Both the position numbers and the translations under genes were made by a program. DNA of 64,000 nt from Rubrivirga sp. SAORIC476 (GTDB lineage Bacteria; Bacteroidota; Rhodothermia; Rhodothermales; Rubricoccaceae). Positions 50,540 through 58,267 of the stretch are shown piece by piece. The notes beneath the pieces are model-generated. The model did no database searches. It saw only the letters and a program-made list of their open reading frames with translations, and was not told the DNA's origin. Location of the stretch: the NCBI RefSeq assembly GCF_002283555.1, contig NZ_MVOI01000015.1, forward strand, positions 1 to 64,000. Direction: 5' to 3'. Position 1 is the first letter of the stretch. The number at the start of each line of letters is the position of its first letter.

Positions 50540-51652
50540 ATGCGCTGGCTTCTCTGGCTCCTCCTGCTCCCCTTCGTCGCGCTGGCCCAGCCCGACCCGT
50601 CTCCGCTCGCACCCGGCACATTCGACCTGACGATCACGGAGGCCGACGGCGCCGAACGCCTCGTCGAAGGCTGGGCGGCGGTCCACGCCTACCCGGCAGC
50701 CCTCGGTGGCTGGACGCTCGTGCTGGACGACGGCGAGGACCTCGTAGCCATCGAACGGGCCACCGCGCCCGACCTCGATGGCGCGGCCTTCGCCGACGCC
50801 CGCGACGTGGTGGAGGACGATGCCGCCCGCGCCTACCTCCGCCTCGGCGACCTCTCCGTTGGGGCCTACAGCAGCGGCGCCCAGTCACCGCGCTCTCGAA
50901 ACCGCCTCACCATCACCGAGACCGACGACGACCACACTCTCGGCGCGTTCGACTTCGCCGCCGTGCGCGTCGAGGCGGACGCCACCGAGACCTCCATCCG
51001 GCTGGTCGGGCGCTTTCATGCCATCACCGACCCCGACGGACCAGGCGGCGGGGAGGGCGATGGCGACGGGGGGTTCCCTCCCATCGTGACCTCCGGCGAC
51101 TGCCCGGACATCTGGGACACCCTCGGTGGCATCCACGGCGGCCTGGGCTCGTGGACGGGCTTCGCCAACGAGACCAACGTGGGCGGCCCCGTGTTCTTCG
51201 TCAACGGGGCCATGATGGGCGCGCCCGGCTGGCAGTTGCAACTCACCAACGGCTGCAACCTGAACTACCCCGGCACCTACACCATGACGGTCGGCCACAC
51301 CGCCACGCCGCTCCGAGCCGGGATCTACCGGATCCTCAATGCCTTCTCGGAGACCCCGCCTGGGCCCGGCGAGGTACTCAGCGGACTTTCGGCGCCGTAC
51401 GACCGATCCTACGTCTACACGTCCGGCTACGTCTGGATCTCCTCCATCTCGGACGGACGCGTGCGCGGCACCTACAGCGGCTACGCCACCCCCATTCCAC
51501 ACCCCACCCGACCTCCCACGCCGACCCTGTTCTCCTACGGTCGGTTCTCAGCCCGCGACAGCAGCCCGGCGGGGATCACGCTCCCGCCCGGCGTGGATCT
51601 CCCCCCCGGCACCCGACTGCCGCTGGGAATCCGGACCGGGCAGAACGACTGA
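50540..51652 (+). CDS. Secreted protein of unknown function heading a lipoprotein operon
   Basis: A 370-residue exported protein with signal peptide MRWLLWLLLLPFVALAQ. A first domain (about 20-165) is rich in beta-type sequence and acidic residues; a Gly/Asp linker (about 170-185) leads to a second domain (about 190-335) with VTSGDCPDIWDTLGG and one further Cys at NGCNLNYPGTY. The C terminus is Pro-rich, with a short duplicated LPPG pattern. No family or sorting domain is recognised. Its stop overlaps the next ATG (TGATG). Confidence 0.68.
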   Translation: MRWLLWLLLLPFVALAQPDPSPLAPGTFDLTITEADGAERLVEGWAAVHAYPAALGGWTLVLDDGEDLVAIERATAPDLDGAAFADARDVVEDDAARAYLRLGDLSVGAYSSGAQSPRSRNRLTITETDDDHTLGAFDFAAVRVEADATETSIRLVGRFHAITDPDGPGGGEGDGDGGFPPIVTSGDCPDIWDTLGGIHGGLGSWTGFANETNVGGPVFFVNGAMMGAPGWQLQLTNGCNLNYPGTYTMTVGHTATPLRAGIYRILNAFSETPPGPGEVLSGLSAPYDRSYVYTSGYVWISSISDGRVRGTYSGYATPIPHPTRPPTPTLFSYGRFSARDSSPAGITLPPGVDLPPGTRLPLGIRTGQND

Positions 51653-52068
51653 TGCGGTCCGGTCTCCTCGTCGCGGCCTTGCTCCTGGGTGGGTGCGCCT
51701 CGGCGCCGCCCGAGGCCGCCCCGCCGGGCGTCCGCGTCGAGGTGGTGCAGGCCGACGGTGCGGTCCAGCCGCCGGTGTTCCGGTGGGACGCGCCCGTCGC
51801 GGCCCGGGTGACGGTCCTACGTGGGCCGACGGTCGTGTGGGAGGTCGCCGAGGGTGACACCTCCCACGGCGCCCAGCGGCGCGGGCCGATCGTGCCGCCG
51901 CTGACCTACGGCGAGCGGTACGACCGCCACCTCGGCCCCCGCCCTCGCGTCCTGGTCCCCCCCGCTGCGCTGACGCCCCGGACCGTGTACACCGTTTCGG
52001 TGGTGGGCTACGACGGGACGGTCTACAGAGGCCGCTTCAGCGTGAACGAGCGGGTCGACGTCCGGTGA
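51652..52068 (+). CDS. Lipoprotein with fibronectin III-like fold
   Basis: A 138-residue lipoprotein (signal SGLLVAALLLGGCAS). The mature part reads like one Ig/FnIII sandwich: PPVFRWDAPVAARVTVLRG, TVVWEVAEGD, a long loop with YGERYDRHLGPRP, and LTPRTVYTVSVVGYDGTVYRGRFSV. It resembles the product of the next gene, so the two are probably paralogues. Starts are overlapped on both sides (TGATG before, GTGA after), so the three genes form one coupled operon. Confidence 0.68.
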   Translation: MRSGLLVAALLLGGCASAPPEAAPPGVRVEVVQADGAVQPPVFRWDAPVAARVTVLRGPTVVWEVAEGDTSHGAQRRGPIVPPLTYGERYDRHLGPRPRVLVPPAALTPRTVYTVSVVGYDGTVYRGRFSVNERVDVR

Positions 52069-52505
52069 GAACACGCCTTCTCCTCCTCGCGGGGCTGTTG
52101 GCTGCCTGCGCCTCGCCCCCGCAGGCGCCTACCCACTCCCCCGGACACCCGGCTGCGCAGGTCCGTCAGACGGCCGGCGGGACCGTTGAGATCGCCTGGG
52201 GGGAGGCCGGAGCGCTCTGGGTCGAGGTTCGCCACGCCGCCACCGGGCGGATCATGTGGCGAGCGACGGCCGGTCCTGCGCACCCCCGACGAGGGCCGGA
52301 TCTGCTGGAGCCCCCACTCGCCGTCCGCGCGCTGGGTCCGCCACCGGGCATCTACCCGCCCGACGGGCGCGGCGCCGAGGCGGGCGAACCGGAGCCCTTC
52401 GTGCCCGGCGACGCCTACACCGTCACGGTCCTGCCGTGCCGCACGACGCCGACGGGATGCGAGCCGCTCCCACTCCACACCGTGTCGTTCACAACCCGGC
52501 ACTGA
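52065..52505 (+). CDS. Second FnIII-like lipoprotein
   Basis: A 146-residue lipoprotein with signal MRTRLLLLAGLLAACAS. After a Pro-rich spacer comes a domain like that of the previous gene: VEIAWGEAGALWVEVRHAATGRIMWRA, LGPPPGIYPP and FVPGDAYTVTVLPC, closed by HTVSFTTRH. It carries two Cys (CRTTPTGCEP) that may pair. The GTG start overlaps the previous stop by four bases. Confidence 0.66.
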   Translation: MRTRLLLLAGLLAACASPPQAPTHSPGHPAAQVRQTAGGTVEIAWGEAGALWVEVRHAATGRIMWRATAGPAHPRRGPDLLEPPLAVRALGPPPGIYPPDGRGAEAGEPEPFVPGDAYTVTVLPCRTTPTGCEPLPLHTVSFTTRH

Positions 52506-52514
52506 CCGCCTCAG

Positions 52515-53087
52515 TCAGCGCCTCGGGCTGATCGGTACCTCGAAGCTCCCCTCGACACGCGCGATCCGCGTCGAGTCGCCCGGCGTCGGGTAGCGGTAGG
52601 CGTCCATCTCGAAGGTCCCGACGAGCCATCCGCGACGGTCGCGCGCCACGTCCATCGTCCCAATGGGCAACCACTCGCTCAGCGTCGTGCGGGCCCCGGG
52701 GTCGGCCGCGTCCAGCCCGGGCACGTTGGTGATGTGGAAATAGGCCTGGACCCACTCCCGGTCCGGGTCCCAGAACCGCGTCTCGAACGCGCCCATCACG
52801 GGCGACGACTGGTAGGGCTGGTTGAACGCGATCGCGACCTCCATCGCATCGGGCGTCGGCGAGGGGTAGACGTGCCGCGTCCCGAAGAAGAAGTAGTCGT
52901 GGTCGGACGCGTTCTTCCCAGCGTACGCCTCCCCCTCGGAGCGGAACGCGAACGTCGAGCCGTCCGGCAGAGTCGCCACACCTTCGACGAACGACCCGTC
53001 CGGGATGCGGGCCTGGGGCTCGGTGGAGTCGACGGCGTCACAGCCGACGAGCAGGGCGAGGAGGACAAGAAACGGGGCGATGCGCAT
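52515..53087 (-). CDS. Predicted lipoprotein of unknown function
   Basis: A 190-residue lipoprotein: signal APFLVLLALLVGC, then a mature part with strand-rich sequence such as GSTFAFRSEGEAYAG, DYFFFGTRHVYPS and WVQAYFHITNVPG. No family recognised. It converges on the FnIII-like lipoprotein gene with a nine-base gap and is divergent from fadD, sharing a 143-base upstream region. Confidence 0.62.
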   Translation of the reverse strand: MRIAPFLVLLALLVGCDAVDSTEPQARIPDGSFVEGVATLPDGSTFAFRSEGEAYAGKNASDHDYFFFGTRHVYPSPTPDAMEVAIAFNQPYQSSPVMGAFETRFWDPDREWVQAYFHITNVPGLDAADPGARTTLSEWLPIGTMDVARDRRGWLVGTFEMDAYRYPTPGDSTRIARVEGSFEVPISPRR

Positions 53088-53230
53088 GGGAGTCGGGCTG
53101 GAGGCACCACCAGGATCGCGCGCCCCGGGGTCCGTGCCCTGATGCAGACTCACTACCCGTCCCAGGAGCCGGGACGAGTCGGACAGCGCCCCTTCGTTCG
53201 TAGCCTTCCCGTCGCCCTCCTCCAGCCGAC

Positions 53231-55105
53231 ATGCCTGCCGTCGTCCCGTTCGAGACCGCGCCCCAGCTCTTCCACCGCCTCTCCGCCCACTACGCCGGGA
53301 CGGGCAAGGCGGCGCTGGGCTACAAAGACAGAGCGACCAAGACCTGGACCGACATCCCGTGGGAAGATCTCCACGAGCGGGTCCACCAGCTGGCCGGGTT
53401 CCTGCACGCACGCGGCGTGCGCGCGGGCGACCGCGTCGCCATCCTGAGCGAGAACCGTCCCGAGTGGGCCGTCGCCGACCTCGCCACGCAGGTCCTGGGC
53501 GCGGTCACCGTCGCCCTGTACACGACCACGCCCGCCAGCCAGGTGGCGTACGTCGTCCGCGACAGTGGCGCCGTCGTGCTGATCGTCTCGACCGGCCTCC
53601 AACTCCGCAAGGCCGACCGCGCCTACGACGACTGCCCCGATCTCCGGGCCATCGTGTCGATGGCGGAGCCGCGCAAGGCCCGCCCCGACACCCCGGTCAC
53701 CACCTGGGCCGACGCGCTCGCCGAGGGCGCCCGCCACGCGGTGACGCTCGACGAGGCCGTGGTGACGCCCGACGACCTCTCGGCGCTCATCTACACCTCC
53801 GGCACCACGGGCGAGCCGAAGGGCGTCATGATGACGCATCGCAACCTGATGTCGAACGTCCACGCGGCGCTGGAGCGGATCGACGTGACCGAGGACGACG
53901 TGCACCTGTCGTTCCTGCCCCTCAGCCACGCCTTCGAGCGGACGGCCGGGTACTCGACCGTGCTGGCGGCGGGCGCGCAGATCGTCTACGCCGAGTCCAT
54001 CGACGCCATCTCGAAGAACCTCCCGGAGGTCCGCCCCACGCTGATGGTGTCGGTGCCGCGCCTGTTCGAGCGGGTGTACGCGACCATCCAGCGGTCCGTG
54101 GCAGAGGGCTCGCTGGTCAAGCGCGGCCTGTTCGCGTGGGCGGTCGACGTGGGAACGGCCGTCGCCCGGCGGGAGGCTGAGGGGCGGACGGTCTGGCCGC
54201 ACCTCCGCGCGCAGCACGCGGTCGCGCAGCGGCTCGTGTTCTCGACGCTGCACGAGAAGCTGGGCGGGCGCATCAAGTACGCCATCAGCGGCGGGGCCGC
54301 GTTGCCGGAGGAGATCGGCGCGTTCTTCCAGGCCGCGGGCATCCGCCTGATCGAGGGCTACGGCCTGAGCGAGACGGCGCCCATCCTGGCTGCCAACCCC
54401 ACCGATGCGCCGCAGTATGGCACGGTCGGCTGGGTGATGCCCGGCGTGACGGTCGGCATCCGGTCGCTCGACACCGGTCACGTGCTCGCCGAGGTGGAGG
54501 GCGATGCCTACCCGCTCGACGTGACCACGGCGCCCGGCGAGATCCTGGCCCGCGGCCCCGGCGTGATGCCCGGCTACTGGGACCGCCCCGAGGACACCGC
54601 CGCGGCCTTCGACGCCGACGGCTGGTTCCGCACCGGCGACGTGGGGCGTTTCGAGGGCGGCTACCTCCGCATCACCGACCGGATCAAGCACATGATCGTG
54701 ACCGGGGGCGGGAAGAACGTCTACCCCGGCCCCATCGAGGCCGCGCTCTCGGCCAGCCCCCTCGTGGCGCAGTTGATGGTCGTCGGCGAGGGGCGGCCGT
54801 TCCTGTCCGCGCTCGTCGTGCCCGACCTGGACGTGCTGGCGCTGGAGGCGAACGCACGGGACCTCCCGACGGGCCCGCGGGAGCAGATGCTGGCCGAGCC
54901 TGCGCTCCTGTCCCTGTTCGACGACGTGTTCGCAGCCTACAACGCCGGCGCCGCGAGCCACGAGCGCGTCCGCACCTACCGCTTCGCGCCGGAGCCCTTC
55001 ACCGTCGACAACGACCTCATGACGCCGACAATGAAGTTGAAGCGGCGTCTCATCGAGGACCGCTTCGCGGAGCTGGTCGAGACGATGTACGAGTCCGACC
55101 GGTAG
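53231..55105 (+). CDS. fadD: Long-chain acyl-CoA synthetase (AMP-forming)
   Basis: Activates fatty acids to acyl-CoA through an acyl-adenylate. The 624-residue protein belongs to the FAA1-like group: phosphate loop LIYTSGTTGEPKGVMMTH (about 190-207), LSFLPLSHAFERTAGY, KYAISGGAALPEEIGAFF, LIEGYGLSETAPILA and the hinge FRTGDVGRFEGGYLRITDRIKHMIVTGGGKNVYPGPIE. Length is typical of the bacterial long form. ATG 53231 sits right before the conserved start. It could supply starter units to the type III synthase at 38900, which is speculative. Confidence 0.93.
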   Translation: MPAVVPFETAPQLFHRLSAHYAGTGKAALGYKDRATKTWTDIPWEDLHERVHQLAGFLHARGVRAGDRVAILSENRPEWAVADLATQVLGAVTVALYTTTPASQVAYVVRDSGAVVLIVSTGLQLRKADRAYDDCPDLRAIVSMAEPRKARPDTPVTTWADALAEGARHAVTLDEAVVTPDDLSALIYTSGTTGEPKGVMMTHRNLMSNVHAALERIDVTEDDVHLSFLPLSHAFERTAGYSTVLAAGAQIVYAESIDAISKNLPEVRPTLMVSVPRLFERVYATIQRSVAEGSLVKRGLFAWAVDVGTAVARREAEGRTVWPHLRAQHAVAQRLVFSTLHEKLGGRIKYAISGGAALPEEIGAFFQAAGIRLIEGYGLSETAPILAANPTDAPQYGTVGWVMPGVTVGIRSLDTGHVLAEVEGDAYPLDVTTAPGEILARGPGVMPGYWDRPEDTAAAFDADGWFRTGDVGRFEGGYLRITDRIKHMIVTGGGKNVYPGPIEAALSASPLVAQLMVVGEGRPFLSALVVPDLDVLALEANARDLPTGPREQMLAEPALLSLFDDVFAAYNAGAASHERVRTYRFAPEPFTVDNDLMTPTMKLKRRLIEDRFAELVETMYESDR

Positions 55106-55216
55106 CCGAGCGGGTTCGTGCGCGCTTCACCGGGCCGCAGGGTCGGTGCGGCTCGCGGCGTGCGTATCATGTCGCTCGCCGGTTCGCCCGGCCCCGGATT
55201 CCGGCTCGCCGGACCT

Positions 55217-55293
55217 CGGGATGTAGCGCAGCCCGGTAGCGCGCCTCGTTCGGGACGAGGAGGTCGTGGGTTCGAATCCCGCCATCCCGACCA
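55217..55293 (+). tRNA. tRNA-Pro (anticodon CGG)
   Basis: Acceptor CGGGATG/CATCCCG, T-arm GGTTCGAATCC, anticodon stem CCTCG/CGAGG around TTCGGGA, anticodon CGG. Here CCA is encoded (55291-55293), unlike the four tRNAs at the window start. A strong terminator follows at once. Confidence 0.96.
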
Positions 55294-55325
55294 CGGCCCT
55301 CTTGCTTCGGCGAGAGGGCCGTTTT
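55294..55325 (+). terminator. Rho-independent terminator of tRNA-Pro
   Basis: CGGCCCTCT (55294-55302) pairs with AGAGGGCCG (55313-55321) over a 10-base loop and is followed by TTTT. It starts directly after the CCA of the tRNA. Confidence 0.85.
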
Positions 55326-55329
55326 GCGT

Positions 55330-55417
55330 TCACCCCTCCCGGACGAACGTCTCGAAGCGGAACGCGGGTCGGCCCGCCTCGGCAGGGTGGGCGACCGACT
55401 CGCCGAGGCGGAAGGGG
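55330..55417 (-). pseudogene. Duplicated 3' fragment of folA
   Basis: Positions 55343-55417 match 56178-56252, the C-terminal coding part of folA, at 72 of 75 bases. Read on the minus strand it still encodes the tail from PFRLGESVAHPAEAG to RPAFRFETFVREG and then a stop at 55330. There is no start or core domain, so it is a non-functional fragment. It sits just downstream of the repeat gene at 55432-56160. Confidence 0.8.
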
Positions 55418-55431
55418 ACGCAAGTGCCGGG

Positions 55432-56160
55432 TCAGTCTCCGGCGTCGTCCTCGCCACGCGCCCAGGCCTCGCGCTCCAACTGGACCTCCAGGCGGACGCG
55501 GCGGTAGCGCACCATCCGTTCCGCGTGCGGGATGTCCGGGTTCGGGGAGAACATGATCGACCCATCCTCCAGGGGCGTCACGAGGTCGCCGACCGCTTCG
55601 GCCTCACGGATCGACATCTCTCGGTAGGGCACGGAACGCGTGCGCACAATCTCGTCGAACCGGGGGTTGACGGGCCAAACGGTGACGTCGTCGGGAAGCC
55701 GGGCGCGGTGCATGAAGCCCCACTGGAAGCCGTCAGGCGTCAGGGTGCCATAGGTCTCCTTGACGTAGGGGCGGTTGCCGTCACCGGGTGCGTACGTCGC
55801 CGTCAGGTAGACACGCTCCTCGGGCGAGACCTCACGCGCCGTCCCGTCGTGGTTGACGTAGATCATCGGGAAGCCCGTGTCGGTCCGCGCCGTGTGGGTC
55901 TCGAACGGCAGCCGACGCGCATTCCACGTGTCCTGACGGCGCTTGACCGACCGGACAGGCGTTCCCGGAGGGAGGTTCGCGCGTGCCATGAACCCAGACA
56001 CCTGCCCCTGCCCGTCCCGGTCCTCCATCGCCGCCTTCACGTACGGGCGGGTGCCGTCGTCCGGCGCGAACGTCGTCGTCAGGAAGGCCTGCTCGCTGTC
56101 GGTGACCTCGCGCACCGTCCCATCGTGGTTCACGTGGACGAAGGGGAAGGCATCGTCCAT
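55432..56160 (-). CDS. Two-repeat protein of unknown function between folA and its duplicated tail
   Basis: A 242-residue cytosolic protein without signal peptide. Two tandem repeats of about 65 residues are plain: FVHVNHDGTVREV, TRPYVKAAMEDR, GFMARANLPPGTPV (about 6-70) against IYVNHDGTAREV, NRPYVKETYGTL, GFMHRARLPDDVTV (about 97-162). A third region (about 170-242) is helix-rich and ends in an acidic tail. I know no named family. ATG 56160 lies four bases after the folA stop, so it is coupled to thyA-folA. Both flanks carry folA 3'-end sequence, pointing to insertion by recombination. Confidence 0.72.
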   Translation of the reverse strand: MDDAFPFVHVNHDGTVREVTDSEQAFLTTTFAPDDGTRPYVKAAMEDRDGQGQVSGFMARANLPPGTPVRSVKRRQDTWNARRLPFETHTARTDTGFPMIYVNHDGTAREVSPEERVYLTATYAPGDGNRPYVKETYGTLTPDGFQWGFMHRARLPDDVTVWPVNPRFDEIVRTRSVPYREMSIREAEAVGDLVTPLEDGSIMFSPNPDIPHAERMVRYRRVRLEVQLEREAWARGEDDAGD

Positions 56161-56164
56161 CGGC

Positions 56165-56743
56165 CTACCGGTCGCGTACGAACGTCTCGAAGCGGAACGC
56201 GGGTCGGCCCGCCTCGGCGGGGTGGGCGACCGACTCCGCGAGGCGGAAGGGGCCGCCGTTCTCGGCGAGCAGGTGACGGTACGGCGGAAAGAACGTGTCG
56301 CCGGAGAACGTGCCCTCCACCAGCGTCAGCTCCAGCCGGTCGGCCTGGACCGGGCTCTCGGGGTCGAGCACGGACGCGTATACGCCCGCGCCGCCGCCGA
56401 TGAACACGCGCTCGCGGTCGGCGAACGCGTCCATGGCCTCTGGCAGCCCGCTGTAGACGTGAATGCCGGGATGGTCGACGTGCGTCGGGTGCCGGGTCAG
56501 GACGACGTTCTCGCGGTTCGGGAGCGGTCCGCCGAACTGGTGGAGCAGGCTCTCGAACGTCCTCCGCCCCATCACGAGCGGATACCCGAGCGTGAGCGCC
56601 TTGAAGCGCTTCAGGTCCGCCGGGAGGTGCCACGGCAGGTCCATGCCGTCGCCGATGAGCCGGTCGCCCTCCGTGCCGGGCGCCTCGGCGACCGCGGCGA
56701 TCAGGACGACTTCTGGAGTGTGGCGTGTGGGGGGCGTGATCAC
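56165..56743 (-). CDS. folA: Dihydrofolate reductase
   Basis: NADPH-dependent reduction of dihydrofolate, regenerating the cofactor used by the adjacent ThyA. About 192 residues from GTG 56743: VLIAAVAEAPG, DGMDLPWHLPADLKRFKALT, VMGRRTFESLL, NVVLTRHP and VFIGGGAGVYASVL give the complete DHFR pattern. GTG 56743 is preferred over GTG 56773 because a perfect hairpin (56758-56782) lies between. The last about 29 codons are duplicated downstream at 55330-55417. Confidence 0.93.
   Translation of the reverse strand: MITPPTRHTPEVVLIAAVAEAPGTEGDRLIGDGMDLPWHLPADLKRFKALTLGYPLVMGRRTFESLLHQFGGPLPNRENVVLTRHPTHVDHPGIHVYSGLPEAMDAFADRERVFIGGGAGVYASVLDPESPVQADRLELTLVEGTFSGDTFFPPYRHLLAENGGPFRLAESVAHPAEAGRPAFRFETFVRDR
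56178..56252 (-). repeat. folA 3'-end direct repeat, copy within folA
   Basis: This 75-base stretch inside the folA coding region is repeated at 55343-55417 with three mismatches, in the same orientation, 835 bases apart. The interval holds only the two-repeat gene. Confidence 0.9.
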
Positions 56744-56757
56744 GACAGAGGATGCGA

Positions 56758-56782
56758 GCGGGCTGCGCAACACGCAGCCCGC
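56758..56782. other. Perfect hairpin between thyA and folA
   Basis: GCGGGCTGCG (56758-56767) pairs with CGCAGCCCGC (56773-56782) around a five-base loop, starting six bases after the thyA stop on the minus strand. No T-run follows; attenuation or mRNA stabilisation between the two genes is possible. Confidence 0.6.
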
Positions 56783-56788
56783 GACAGG

Positions 56789-57721
56789 TTAGACCGCGAC
56801 CGGGAAGCGGATGGCGGGCTGGGGGGCGTAGCCCTCCAGCGTCACGTCGTCGAAGGCCAGCTCGTCAGGCTCCTTGGCGCGACCGTCGGCGTGGCGGGCG
56901 AGGACGAGGCGCGGAGCGGGCGTGGGCGTTCGCGAGAGCTGCTCCCGGAGCCCGTCCACGTGGTCAACGTAGATGTGGGCGTCGACGAGGGTGTGGGCAA
57001 AGTGGCCGGGGCGAAGGCCGGCGGCCTCGGCGAGGACCTGGGTGAGGAGCGCGTAGCAGGCGAGGTTGAACGGGACGCCGAGGGCGAGGTCGGCCGAGCG
57101 CTGCGTCAGGTGGCAGTTCAAAAGATCCGGCCCGTCGGCGGACGGCGTCACCTGGAACGCAAACGTGTAGTGGCACGGCGGCAGACGGCTGACGGCCGCG
57201 TTGGCCGGGTGCCACGCGCTGACGACGAGGCGGCGGCTCATCGGATCGCGCCGGAGCGTGTCGAGGACGTAGCCGATCTGGTCGAACGAGAGCGACCCGT
57301 CGGCCTCGCGGCGGACGTTCGGGTGGTCGGTGTCGGCCCAGACCTCGCCGCCCAGCGCGGCGCCGGACGCGGGGACCGGGAAGCGGCGCCAGAAGCGGCC
57401 GTAGGCGGTCTGCAGGTCTCCGGCCTCGTCGGCCCAGGCGTCCCAGATCTTGGTGTGCTGGCGGAGCTCGCGGATGTGGTCGGCGCCGGAGAGGTACCAG
57501 AGCACCTCGCGGAGCATGGACGCGAAGTAGACCTTCTTGGTGGTCAGCAGCGGGTAGCCCTCCGCGAGGTCGACGCGGTAGTGCTCGGCGAACGAAGCGA
57601 TCGTGTCCATCCCCGTCCGGTTCGTCTTGCGGACGCCCGACGTCAGCACGCGCTCGACGACACCGAGGTAGGCCTCTTCGGCGGCGGTCGTGGTGGCGGG
57701 CGGGGCGTCGACGGTGGGCAT
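56789..57721 (-). CDS. thyA: Thymidylate synthase
   Basis: Methylates dUMP to dTMP with methylene-tetrahydrofolate, producing the dihydrofolate that FolA reduces. The 310-residue protein shows RTGMDTIASF, FPLLTTKK-type sequence (YPLLTTKKVYFASMLREVLWYLSG), the catalytic Cys in RLPPCHYTFAFQV, DLLNCHLTQRSADLALGVPFNLACYALL and the terminal HIYVDHVDGLREQL. ATG 57721 gives the expected MPTVDAP start; it is directly preceded by a nine-copy heptamer repeat, so no Shine-Dalgarno exists. The frame stays open through the repeat. Confidence 0.95.
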   Translation of the reverse strand: MPTVDAPPATTTAAEEAYLGVVERVLTSGVRKTNRTGMDTIASFAEHYRVDLAEGYPLLTTKKVYFASMLREVLWYLSGADHIRELRQHTKIWDAWADEAGDLQTAYGRFWRRFPVPASGAALGGEVWADTDHPNVRREADGSLSFDQIGYVLDTLRRDPMSRRLVVSAWHPANAAVSRLPPCHYTFAFQVTPSADGPDLLNCHLTQRSADLALGVPFNLACYALLTQVLAEAAGLRPGHFAHTLVDAHIYVDHVDGLREQLSRTPTPAPRLVLARHADGRAKEPDELAFDDVTLEGYAPQPAIRFPVAV

Positions 57722-57789
57722 ACGGGGTACGGGGTACGGGGTACGGGGTACGGGGTACGGGGTACGGGGTACGGGGTACGGGGTACGGG
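57722..57789. repeat. Heptamer tandem repeat abutting the thyA start codon
   Basis: Nine perfect copies of ACGGGGT (57722-57784) plus a partial copy. On the coding strand this is an ACCCCGT array that touches the ATG. The number of copies is prone to slippage, and 7 is not a multiple of 3, though three units give a seven-residue in-frame repeat. Confidence 0.97.
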
Positions 57790-57942
57790 AAGATCCGGTC
57801 GCTCCGCGCCGGGCGCCACCCGCCCCGCCCCTTCGGTCCCCACATTCCGTCCACCTCGGCAGCGCGACCGAGGCCGGCCGGCTCGGCGGAAACAAATCTG
57901 CGAGATCGGCCCATCACCCCTCAGTCCACCACCCCTCACCCC

Positions 57943-58206
57943 ATGGATCCCGGCCTCCACGTCAAGCAAGCCATCAACCACCTCAACAAGGTGCTCGCCT
58001 ACTATCCGTACGTCGCGGCCGACGGCGAGGCGACCGTCGCGCTCACGCCCGAGGACTGGGGCGTCGTCGCCGACGCGTTCTTCCACATGGGCACGCCGCC
58101 GGAGGTCTTCCCCGACGCGATCGCCGCGTACCGCCTCAGCGACGACGGTTCGGAGATGCTGGTGACGGCGCAGGACGGGACGGTCATCCGCATCCAGGCC
58201 GGCTGA
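57943..58206 (+). CDS. Small conserved-looking protein of unknown function
   Basis: An 87-residue soluble protein, MDPGLHVKQAINHLNKVLAY..., with a helical first third and a strand-rich end (EMLVTAQDGTVIRIQ). There is no signal peptide or known motif. ATG 57943 is preceded by a C-rich leader with CACCCCTCACCCC units and no Shine-Dalgarno. It diverges from thyA. Codon use is normal for the window, supporting a real gene. Confidence 0.6.
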   Translation: MDPGLHVKQAINHLNKVLAYYPYVAADGEATVALTPEDWGVVADAFFHMGTPPEVFPDAIAAYRLSDDGSEMLVTAQDGTVIRIQAG

Positions 58207-58210
58207 CCCG

Positions 58211-58260
58211 TACCGGGGCGTCCGCCTCGGTGCCGGGGCGTCCGCCTCGGTGCCGGGGCG
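58211..58260. repeat. 20-base direct repeat between convergent genes
   Basis: The unit TGCCGGGGCGTCCGCCTCGG occurs at 58231-58250, with a one-mismatch copy at 58211-58230 and a half copy at 58251-58260. It lies between the stop of the 87-residue gene and the stop of apaG. Role unknown. Confidence 0.9.
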
Positions 58261-58267
58261 GGCGGCC

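Noticed and set aside
57722-57789. Repeat arrays as CRISPR
   Set aside because: The units are 7 bases without spacers and there are no cas genes, so these are simple tandem repeats.
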